Shown here: in pieces, positions 1-10,529 of the stretch
Layout: each line of letters starts with the position of its first letter
Numbering within the stretch: position 1 is the stretch's first letter
NCBI RefSeq assembly: GCF_014851395.1
Contig: NW_024041151.1
Location: 28,527,832 to 28,591,831, forward strand
Direction of reading: 5' to 3'
Length of the DNA stretch: 64,000 bases
Origin: Micropterus salmoides
Lineage: Eukaryota; Chordata; Actinopteri; Centrarchiformes; Centrarchidae
Notes under the pieces: generated by a model
What the model was told of the DNA's origin: nothing
Seen by the model: only the letters and a program-made list of their open reading frames with translations
Database searches by the model: none
Translations under genes and position numbers: made by a program

Positions 1-208
1 GTGGAACGGGAGCTTCGTGCCCTGGATGTGCATCCCACAAATCTCCATCAACTGCAAGATGCTATCCATCAATATGGGCCAACATTTCTAAAGAATGCTT
101 TCAGCACCTTGTTGAATCAATGCCACGTAGAATTAAGGCAGTTCTGAAGGCGAAAGGGGGTCAAACACAGTATTAGTATGGTGTTCCTAATAATCCTTTA
201 GGTGAGTG
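1..208 (+). mobile_element. Tc1-like transposon, 3' end truncated by the window edge
   Basis: Near the right end, the frame starting ata tgg gcc reads IWANISKECFQHLVESMPRR, IKAVLKAKGGQTQY, stop: the C-terminus of a Tc1-family transposase. The earlier part (RELRALDVHPTNLHQLQ) is in another frame, so the copy has a frameshift. The end, cctttaggtgagtg, followed by TA at 209-210, looks like the terminal inverted repeat and target TA. Confidence 0.85.
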
Positions 209-210
209 TA

Positions 211-2193
211 TTTAAATGTGTGTGTGTGTGTGTGAGACTCTCACAGTGAGAGAGACAACTTGAAGAGTACGCAAAGTCATTCACAATACATTTATTTTCC
301 AAAAACAACTGTTTTTTAATCTTTATTATTTTATAAAGCGAACATTGAATTTCATTCAATGATAAACTAAAAAGGTGTGAAATATTTTGTTGTGCCTCTG
401 CAAATAACAAGAATGAACAAGCAAACAATAATCAACAGTACAATCTGGGTTATTGATGATGACATAAGGCAAATTGTGTGCTGTAATGTTTGAGGAATAA
501 GAAACTGAGTATTTAAACCGTGCTCTAAAAATAACAGTCAATTGAAACATGTAAATACAGAATGAAACAGTTAACAACAGGTAAAAACATGCACTGATCA
601 CTACTTAGACCCTCTCTGGATTTTAGATTCCACATGCTGCTGCTGCTGTTAAACAGCAACAATAAATATTGATTCTGTAGAACTGACGTGAGTCCCCATG
701 AACTGAATTGAAAGTCATATTCAATATTTAAGTGTGATATCTGAGTGAAATATTTTTAAAAACACGTGACTATAATTCTGAGCCTTCGTTGGCAGAAAAT
801 CTGTTCTGTGAAAGACTACAGTGTACTCTCAGATGAAGGTAAAGAAGGCCAAGTAAGTTGTTTTACAACAACTTGATCTCACCAAAATGATTATATTGTG
901 ATAATGAGAAGTGATATTTCATTATTGTGAGTAGAGAGGGTAGAGTAAAAGAAAAGAAAATAGTGCAACAGTTTACATTTATGCTTAATTTATTACTATT
1001 TTATTATTTGAATGTGTTGGAGTGTTGCACTTTTTTTCCTTTTTTACATGTACTTCGCCTCATCTAAGAACACATTTGCAACATTTATGATTTGAACATA
1101 AATAAATACTTCATGGATGCACCAACAAATCCTTTTTGTTAATGTTACCTTTTCATGATAACAGAGTCCAGCAGTTAGCATTAATGATGCTGGAATCAGT
1201 AAATATATTTTCATGTGGAGGACAGTTTAAATAAGATTAATGAACCAATTTTACACAAGGATGAGTTTACCCTCTGTGAGCAGAACTATTCAGTCTTCAA
1301 AACAGTTGTATAATGTCCACGAAGGAAATTTCTAAAGTCTGAGAAAACAATGTTGATGATGTCATAGTGATGTCATCAGGTTTTAGTTTCTTGGCCTGGA
1401 CTACAACAGAGAGCCTGAGTTATCAGGCAGGGAAAGTCTAATCAAAAGATGCTATCAAGTTGCATTATGGGAAATGACTCATATGAGGGACAAGAAATTA
1501 GGATATCTCTGCAATTTGGATTGTTCTTTTTTATCTGTTTCTCTCAAGCCCAACTTAATGGAGGTGCAGCACTAAATCGCTGGAGTCCTCCTTTAAAATG
1601 TGTTCCAGCCTTCATTCTGTAGGTTTCAAACATCGTGTTTCCTCAGGAATCATAATTTTTGAAGGAAAGAAAAGTAAAGAAACTGTCTCTCCATTCTCGA
1701 CTTATATCAGTAACTAAAACAATGACAGGCAGAACGGACAAACTGCTAATACTTCTACTGAATAAAAGCTCCAGGCAGAAATTACATGAAGAATTTCAGC
1801 TTCTTAATACTTTTCTGAGACAGACAGAGATAGTGACAGTGACATGCAGTTTTATAAAAGTAGTGTTGATTTCCTCTCAGTGGGACAATGTGCAGCCTTC
1901 ATTTCTCTGACTGCTGACAGACAGTTTGATCAGAACTGGACTTCCTCAGAAAACTCGAAAACTCAACACTCTTTCACTACACAGAAATCCATAAGGAGGG
2001 TCATCTAAATGTGTTTTTTTTAATCCTTCATGCATCGTAGGTTTCAGCAGCTGTTTGCAACAATCACAGTCCTGTCAGAAAACAGTGTGAAGCAACTTGT
2101 TACTGGGAAGCTATAAATTTGTTGGAACTTGGAAAACTTGATCTACACCTAAAACTGAGCGAGGCATTAAACCATAATGAAAGAAGTCATCGG
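211..2193. other. 3' flank of shroom3, no gene seen
   Basis: AT-rich, non-coding sequence with stop codons in all frames beyond about 80 residues. It holds a short (TG)n at about 217-233. I recognise no gene, RNA or named repeat. Confidence 0.6.
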
Positions 2194-2550
2194 TAGGGAT
2201 GAGCGAGTACATCATTATCTGTATCCAAATCCTTACTCGGAATGGGGCTTAAACCAGACGTGGGTGGGACTAACTGGACGTTGTCAAGATAAGCCTAAAA
2301 CTGATACGGGTTGATCAGAAGTTCCTGTTTTTATTATAAAACTATTTATAGAACAGCTTCAGAGCTTCAGAGCAATCAGAGCTTCAGAGCAATGTTTTGA
2401 GCACAATAGTAAGAGAACTATATTAACAGAACAGGTTTTAAAAAATTGAAAATGGAAATTGACACATTTTACTCTGATGACGCTCGTACTCATAAAAAGT
2501 ACATTATCTGTAGCGGATACTCGTTTCAGCCAAGTACTCACTCAATCCTA
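2194..2550. mobile_element. hAT-like MITE
   Basis: The left end, tagggatgagcgagtac, is an inverted partner of the right end, gtactcactcaatccta (2534-2550), with two mismatches. The interior also pairs in part (acatcattatctgtatcc against the complement of gtacattatctgtagcgg). It has no coding capacity. The 8-bp target duplication is not clear, so the superfamily is inferred from the TIR style. Confidence 0.6.
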
Positions 2551-3887
2551 CTAGTCAGTTTACTTAATTAGGGGATTGACAGGACATTTTCTAGCAATTT
2601 TAATGACTGATTCATTATTTACATTATTTATCAGTTAAAAAGATTTGCTTCTTATCTCGGTGTTACTCTTGACATTCAGCCAATCATTAATCTGTCAGTA
2701 AAAAACATGAATTACAGATTATTCAGAAATGAAGGTGGCCCTAGTAAAATGCTGAAACTGAAAAATAATTTGATCAAAAAAAACAAAAACTCAAATCCAA
2801 AACAAAAACAACCTGGATGTCTGCAAATATTTCATCCTGTGAAAATCTTTGGAATCTGAACTTTCCCATTTTTTGACATCAAATGTTTCATCATATCAAC
2901 AAAGAGGCATAAGCAGATCAATGTTCATGATTCAGTGTAAAAACTGCAAAAAATGCTACATGTCCAGACATATAGACGGCAGTGACAGTAGTAGTGTTAA
3001 CAGTATCATGTGACAGTGATCATAACAGTTCTCTCAGAGCAGTCCCCAGTCAGGATCTGTGCACTCAGTTTCTGTTTATCTCAGAGTTTTTTGATTCTTT
3101 TCGTAGTGAGAAAATAAAAAAAGTGTCCCTCCTTGGTGGTAATTTATTATTGTGAAGTGACTGTACATGTGCGAAAGCTGAGCAGGCCTTGTGGAAATCT
3201 CTGGAGGGGTTTGAGAAGAAGACAAAATTCTATTTTATTTTAAAGATGATGGCATTTTGTCTTTGGGAAATAACACACCTGCTCTGTCTTGTCATCAGAA
3301 ATAAAGAGTTGCAGGAGGCACGTCTGAATGTTTTGACGATTCCCGAAAACACCATCAGTGTTGCTGAAAAGACAATTCCTTACTTTTGAAAAAATAACTT
3401 TCTATCCTTTTACTATTAATTCAGGTTGCTGTCTGAACCAGGATCATAGTCAGTGCCTTCAGCTAAAGAGTTCTCATGTTGCTGGCCGGAGGTACCACTG
3501 AGGACATGGAGGTACTCGGTAGGGCTGTCCCCGACTAAAGATTTAAATAGTCGAATCAGAATTGACAAGTCTTGCCTATAGTCGACTGATAGTCGAATCC
3601 TGTGTTTGTGCATGGCGATTGCAAGGGGGGGGGGTTAAACACCGTAGCTCTGCTTTAATCTTGAGAAGCTGCAGAGCTGCAGTCTCTATTTATTAGTCAG
3701 TGTAACTTAAACTATTCATTTCCAGCTAAACTGAGGCTTATTGGTGACCATTTCCTCTCTGCTCGCCTGTCTTGTACAGAGTTTGGCGCGCAAGCCGTAC
3801 AGCCGGATTTATTCACGCACTTTAAAAACATTTATTAAATGCTTTTTTCTTTTCACATTTATTTTCAGAATTATACGTTGAAATATA

Positions 3888-5468
3888 CAGGTGCTGGTCA
3901 TATAATTAGAATAACATCAAAAAGTTGATTTGTTTCAGTAATTCCATTCAAAAAGTGAAACTTGTATAATGTATATATTCATTCCACACAGACTGATATA
4001 TTTCAAGTGGTCATTCCTTTTAATTGTGATGATTATAACTGACAACTAATGAAAACCCCAAAATCAGTATCTCAGAAAATTAGAATATTGTGAAAAGGTT
4101 CAATATTGAAGACACCTGGTGCCACACTCTAATCAGCTAATTAACTCAAAACACCTGCTAAGTCCTTTAAATGGTCTCTCAGTCTAGTTCTGTAGGCTAC
4201 ACAATCATGGGGAAGACCGCTGACTTGACAGCTGTCCAAAAGACGACCATTGACACGTTGCACAAGGAGGGCAAGACACAAAAGGTCATTGCTAAAGAGG
4301 CTGGCTGTTCACAGAGCTCTGTGTCCAAGCACATTAATAGAGAGGCGAAGGGAAGGAAAAGATGTGGTAGAAAAAAGTGTACAAGCAATAGGGATAACCG
4401 CACCCTGGAGAGGATTGTGAAACAAAACCCATTCAAAAATGTGGGGCAGATTCACAAAGAGTGGACTGCAGCTGGAGTCAGTGCTTCAAGAAAGACATGG
4501 GTTTCAGCTGTCGCACTCCTTGTGTGATCAAGACACAGTGTCAGAAGCATCTCGCCTGGGCTAAAGACAAAAAGGACTGGACTGCTGCTGAGTGGTCCAA
4601 AGTTATGTTCTCTGATGAAAGTAAATTTAGCATTTCCTTTGGAAATCAAGGTCCCAGAGTCTGGAGGAAGAGAGGAGAGGCACAGAATCCACGTTGCTTG
4701 AAGTCCAGTGTAAAGTTTCCACAGTCAGTGATGGTTTGGGGTGCCATGTCATCTGCTGGTGTTGGTCCACTGTGTTTTCTGAGGTCCAAGGTCAACGCAG
4801 CCGTCTACCAGGAAGTTTTAGAGCACTTCATGCTTCCTGCTGCTGACCAACTTTATGGAGATGCAGATTTCATTTTCCAACAGGACTTGGCACCTGCACA
4901 CAGTGCCAAAGCTACCAGTACCTGGTTTAAGGACCATGGTATCCCTGTTCTTAATCGGCCAGCAAACTCGCCTGACCTTAACCCTATAGAAAATCTATGG
5001 TGTATTGTGAAGAGGAAGATGCGATACGCCAGACCCAACAATGCAGAAGAGCTGAAGGCCATTATCAGAGCAACCTGGGCTCTCATAACACCTGAGCAGT
5101 GCCACAGACTGATGGACTCTATGCCACGCCGCATTGCTGCAGTAATTCAGGCAAAAGGAGCCCCAACTAAGTATTGAGTGCTGTACATGCTCATACTTTT
5201 CATGTTCATACTTTTCAGTTGGCCAACATTTCTAAAAATCCTTTTTTTGCATTGGTCTTAAGTAATATTCTAATTTTCGGAGATTTAGATGAATTTGGGA
5301 TTTTCATTAGTTGTCAGTTTTAATCATCACAATTAAATGAAATAATCATTTGAAATATATCAGTCTGTGTGTAATGAATGAATATAATATCCAAGTTTCA
5401 CTTTTTGAATGGAATTACTGAAATAAATCAACTTTTTGATGATATTCTAATTATATGACCAGCGCCTG
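3888..5468 (+). mobile_element. Full-length Tc1-like element with long inverted repeats
   Basis: 1,581 bp bounded by TA on both sides (3886-3887 and 5469-5470). The ends are inverted: caggtgctggtcatataatt on the left and attatatgaccagcgcctg on the right. Similarity between the arms extends over about 200 bp, including the attccattcaaaaagtgaaa segment. The low divergence of the arms suggests a fairly recent insertion. Confidence 0.93.
4207..5177 (+). pseudogene. Tc1-family transposase, frameshifted
   Basis: A DDE transposase that cuts and pastes the surrounding element. The N-terminal half (4207-4527, MGKTADLTAVQKTTIDTLHK) has a helix-turn-helix with EAGCSQSSVSKHI and the GRKR hook. The C-terminal half is in another frame and ends at 5177. 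It carries the three catalytic positions: D in MFSDESKF, D in FQQDLAPAHSA, E in DLNPIENLW (DD34E type). Small deletions around 4490-4540 remove the end of the DNA-binding domain and shift the frame, so this copy cannot make active protein. Confidence 0.92.
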
Positions 5469-5655
5469 TATATTGTAATAGGCTGTATACTAACTTACTA
5501 TAGGAGAAAATTGGTAGTTCTGTGTAAAATCAGACGTTGAGCACCCGCATATCGCCAAAATGGCATGATCCTTGTTTTGCCATGAAGCTTCTCACAGTCA
5601 AATCAGGCTCCGCCCATCGAAGCATCAAATCTTCAACTATTCGGGGTCAGCCCTA

Positions 5656-6220
5656 GTACTCTGTAATATTTCTGGAAATGTGGGAGTTTCTGATCTATCT
5701 GCAAAATGGAACATAAATTTAAAGCTGAATTTTACATTTACAGCTTGAAATCAGATAGATTCAGAATACTGAGACACTGAAAGCAAACATCAAGTATTTC
5801 AGACATGATGAAATCTGGAAAACTGCAGGGAATGACCCGTGACACTGGAATTGTCCTTTCAAGCAGAACTGAAAATCAACACTGAACTTCCAACCTGAAA
5901 TCACCTTTCAGAGCAGAGGATCATTAGATATTGGCAGCAGTCACTTCAGTCCACACAGCGCTGGCGTGAAGGTGAAAAGAGACGTAACGTACAGTTGGGT
6001 GTGAATAAAATGAGGCACATTAAAGGCTTTTCTTCGACATGTGTGAAGTCTGCATAGTAGTTTCAGAATGAATAGAGCCCGTTTCAGGCCAACTCTTTCT
6101 TCATGTTAAGCTTCTTCAATTTAGAACATCTCTCGAGCTCTGAGTTAGTTTTAGGAAGCCAATTATCTCCTCTCCATCGTGTCCTTCACTGCCACTCATA
6201 ATAGCGGCCTGTCCATTACA
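5656..6220. promoter_or_regulatory. Likely shroom3 3'UTR, end not located
   Basis: The sequence directly downstream of the TGA on the minus strand is non-coding. I find no consensus minus-strand AATAAA here, so the polyadenylation site probably lies further out or uses a variant signal. Confidence 0.4.
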
Positions 6221-6625
6221 TCACAGTGATGTCACAGTGGTGGATCGGACTAAGTGGGCGGGGCCTGGTATCACAGAGGGAGGAAGCAGCGGTGGGAAAG
6301 GAGAAGAGTAGGGTGCAGGGCTTGACGAAGAGAAAGGACAACCTCTTGACCAGCCGTGAGCCTCAGCCAGCTCCTGTGGCAGGCTCTCGGCCAATCGCGT
6401 CAGCTGCTCCTCTCCCTGACGTATGCTGTCGTCAAGGCGCCGCTGGCAAATCAGAAGAGAGGGTTTGGTGCTGATGAAGCGACGGTAGTCCTGAAGCTGC
6501 GGTTCGGTGAGGTAGCCGGACAGGATGGCGTGGACCACGCGCTGCCGCCGGTCCAGGTTCTCCTTCAGCTCCCGGGCGTCTTCAGTTTGACAGAGGAGCA
6601 GAGAGCGTTTGTGATGGAGGGAATC
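6221..6625 (-). CDS. shroom3: shroom3 terminal coding exon 24 (end of ASD2 plus tail)
   Basis: 405 nt, residues 1837-1970, acceptor ctcctcttcttcag; stop TGA at 6221-6223. It encodes HKRSLLLCQTEDARELKENL, DRRQRVVHAILSGYLTEPQL and RRLDDSIRQGEEQLTRLAES. A Ser/Pro-rich tail of about 45 residues then runs to the stop (PFSSSSPAPYSSPFPPLLPP). The ASD2 helix ends where expected, and the tail resembles the short Pro/Ser tail found in Shroom3 but not Shroom2/4, although it is longer. Confidence 0.97.
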   Translation of the reverse strand, partial: DSLHHKRSLLLCQTEDARELKENLDRRQRVVHAILSGYLTEPQLQDYRRFISTKPSLLICQRRLDDSIRQGEEQLTRLAESLPQELAEAHGWSRGCPFSSSSPAPYSSPFPPLLPPSVIPGPAHLVRSTTVTSL

Positions 6626-9600
6626 CTGAAGAAGAGGAGACAAATAAATTATTACCAGTTTACACAGAATCTTGTTCATTACTAATAGTACTTGAACTGT
6701 GCATGTCAACATCCAAATGGAAACTAAAACTTTCTTAAATTTTGTGTTTAAAGTTTAGCACAGCATAGATGTTCTTCACAGCAGACATGTTGACATGTCA
6801 AAGAAGAGTACTAGTCCTAGTGTTGTTCACGCTGGCTCACTATCACACTGTCATGACTCACTAGAACGAAGCCCTCATTGATGTTATCAGTAACACTGGG
6901 CTCAAATGTCTCTTGGGAAAAATGCACATTTTGTACACACGAGACGTTTATGTTCCCCAGAGGATGAATCCTAAAGACTTTGGCAATCCTCTGACTTCAG
7001 ACTTTAGGTCATGACAGGATGCCAATTCACTGGATTCCTTAATATTAATGCTGTCAGCAGGTTAACATTCCAACAAGCTTAACATTAATTATACACTTAC
7101 ATGCTAATTGTTATGCATTTTACATGTTCTGTTAATATGGTAATATGGTATAACATGCAATGGTTGTACATGTCACTATATTAACTATGCACATGGTAAC
7201 ATGCTAAACATTAGCATGTTAAACTAGCTGTAAGCATATTGTTATATAGTTAGCATGTTATGTAACATTTATTCATTTAGCTGACGCTTTACAATTGCTG
7301 TATATGTCAGAGGTTGCACGCCTCTGGAGCAACTAGGGGTTAAGTGTCTTGTTCAGGGACCCATTGGTCTCTCACACCAAAGGCATGTGTCTTATCCACT
7401 GCACCCATGTTAAACATAGACTTATTGAGTGGTATTGCTGTAAGAAATCTCCCAGCCATCATTGGCAGCTCTGAGCGCACCTTACACCTGCCAGATGTTA
7501 TTTTTCCTCACCTATAGGTTACTAAGAAAAAATCTGGTGAGTTTGTATTTTCACTAGTGTTCCTGCAACATACTGTATGAGTCACTCAGTGACTGAAATG
7601 TCACTGCTGCTGAAGATGGCAATCCATGACCATCCATGGATGTGTGAAACTGAGCCTGACATCCAAAAATGGACACCATACATTTTGGTTCAGGTATTCA
7701 GGTGATTTTGGTTCAGGTAACAGCATGACCTTTCCTTTAGTGCCAGCCTCAACACAAACGTAACATGCTCTCCCCCTCTTGTGGTAAGAATGTACGAATA
7801 GCAAGGTGGTCGCTAGCATAGTTATTTTTGTTCTGAAAGCTCAGATATGTTTTGCAATAAATAATACTGAATTATGTGAAAGCAAACTCCCATAAATTAA
7901 TTGTCCAAGAAAAGTCCACCATTCAGGGTAACTACAGTAAATCCTTACTTCTACCAAGTACCATAAAACTGTAAGTCAACACTAGACAAATTCCTTCAGT
8001 CATTCGCAGTCATTCTTTATGGTGTCGGTGACATGAAGGTTAACAAGTTGTTACCACGACAGCCTGTCCCATCACTACCTTTTAACCCACATGACTGCGA
8101 TCACACATGATGAATTTATTCTTTATTTTGAGCACCTCTCCTATAATGTTATCAGCTACTGAAGTTATATATATTCAGCTGTAAATAATTCACAGCTTTA
8201 TGATTAATTTACAGTATGATAGTGTTTTATTTCATTAACATGTGATTACCAGATTATCAGCCATCATCATCACTAGATAAATGTGTTTGAAAGCTAGTAT
8301 TTGATCAGTGAGTTCACTAACAAGCTTCACGTCAGTTTTTAGGGTGGTACAGATGAACAGGAAGACAGTAATCATTAACAAAGAGATCGCATCAGCATTT
8401 CATTCATTTGAGATCATTCCTTCTCTGTGTGGCCCTCCATGTTAAGTAGTATCTTGATGAACCTCCTAAATTTGGCCCAAAATACTCCCAGAGCTCTTGT
8501 TAATAACACGGGACTTATATACAAAACTTAACTAAGACCTCTGAATTTATTGAATTCGTATTGGTAATAATAACTATAATACTATATATTTATCAAACAC
8601 AGCAGATTTGCATGGGATCAAAAACACCAAGGACCTGCAGTTGTTAAAGTCACAGAAGACCTTTAACCCAGATAATATGATTCCTGTGCAGACGCAGCTA
8701 CAGATGACGAGGTGGTAAATAGGCACACGGGTAACAGGTACATAGACAGATAAAGTGTCACACAGGTAGGTCCTGTCCTGTCTCACCCTCTCCTCTGCTG
8801 TGTCCTCCTGCGTCAGATCCTCTCTCTCCAGAGCCAGTAGAGATCTGTCAATCCTCGACAGCCGGCTGGACAGAGACAGCAGCAGGTTCACGATCTTCTC
8901 CAGATCTCCTGCAAACACAACCAGGTCACATCTCAGTTTCTGACCACCAAATCACCAAAGCCTGATGGGAGCTCCAGTTGAAATAGATTAAATAAAATAA
9001 TTGTTGTTATATAGTTTAATAGCGACAGTCAGAAGTCGTACCAATGAACATGCTGTACTTCTCTTTCTCGTTGGGTTTGAGGTGTTCCTGTACCAGCGTT
9101 TCGATTCTCGTCCCCAGCGCCTGGTGACATCTCTGCTCCTCACACAGCGCCTCCTTCTCCTGCCGCAGAGCTGCCACGCTGCACCTCAGAGCCTCACACA
9201 GCTCCACCTGGTAGACGGGGCGAGAAACACAAGAATACTCAGGAGTTTCACTTCTGTTACTGCTGTGATGTTTTAATTCAACTACTGAATCAGAAAATTG
9301 TGTTAATAATAATAATAACAATAATAATAATAATATTATGAGTAAAGAGTTAAAAAATCTGTGTTTTACCTTCCTGGTGTTGAGGTCTTTCTCTTCCTCC
9401 TTCCCATGATCTGTCGCTGTGCTCTGAGATGTGTCACAGACCCCATCTTGGATCCTAGGAAGGCAACACATTATTTAAACACCTAAATTTCAATTTTAAG
9501 TGTTTTTATTTTTTCGAGGGCCATTCTTTCAGTTCTGTCATTCTTGTGCTTTTTTCATTTGACACTGCTGATGCTGCTACATTGAAAATGATCAGTACCC

Positions 9601-10449
9601 CGTGTTCTCCCCGTGTTTGCGTGGGTTTCCCCTGGGTGCTCCGCTTTCCTCCCACCATGAAAGACATGCACGCTAAAATCCATAATTCTGCCAAGTAATC
9701 ATTTTTACGGGGTTCATAAGCAAGCCGCTTATCGAGACAAGCCCCCACCCTGAGTCTCGACCCCCGGGTTCCTAGCCGCTCTGGCCACCAAACCCTAAAC
9801 AACCTCCTTCATCCCCCCATTCTCGACCCCTTCATCCTCGACCCCTACATCCCTCTCCCCTCGACCTCTTCATTATAAATACGCCTCATTATCCAAATAA
9901 ACTACCCTTTTTATACCTCATATTGGCGTGGACCTTGTTAGTGAATGAAGATTTAAAGAGAAAGATAACAAAAATAGAACGAAATGAAAACATATGAATA
10001 GAAAAATAACTCAGAAAGCCATGCAAACACATGCAAAAACAATAAAAGGACCACTATAGAAATATGGTATGTAATTTATTATTTTTATGTGTGACATCTT
10101 AAACATGTTTCATGCTATTTAATATTATTTAGAGTTTGACTACTTAAATATAAAATTAGTTAAAATAAAAACTCATCCAGAGTTTCCATCAAGTACAGCC
10201 ACTAAGACATCCCAGCAGTGATTACAATATACACTATTGCCCAACAAGGATTATTATACATATCATATTATTGCACCTCGGTCTCACTGTACCATGGAGT
10301 ATATGCCTTTTGTTCTGTTTTTTTTTGTATATTTTTTGTTGCTTGTGTTTTTGTGTTTATATTTGTTTGGATTTCTCTGTTATGTGCTTGGTGTCTTCCA
10401 GTTTTGCAGTGCCATGAACACTATGTCACCACACTCCATTCATCAACCA

Positions 10450-10529
<80 letters not shown>

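Larger units (their letters stand above)
3520..5655. mobile_element. hAT-like non-autonomous element split by a Tc1 insertion
   Basis: The left end, tagggctgtccccgacta, and the right end, ggggtcagcccta, form terminal inverted repeats. They are flanked by 8-bp direct repeats, gtactcgg (3512-3519) and gtactctg (5656-5663), matching at 7 of 8 positions as expected for hAT. Without the nested Tc1 the element is only about 550 bp and has no ORF. Confidence 0.8.
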
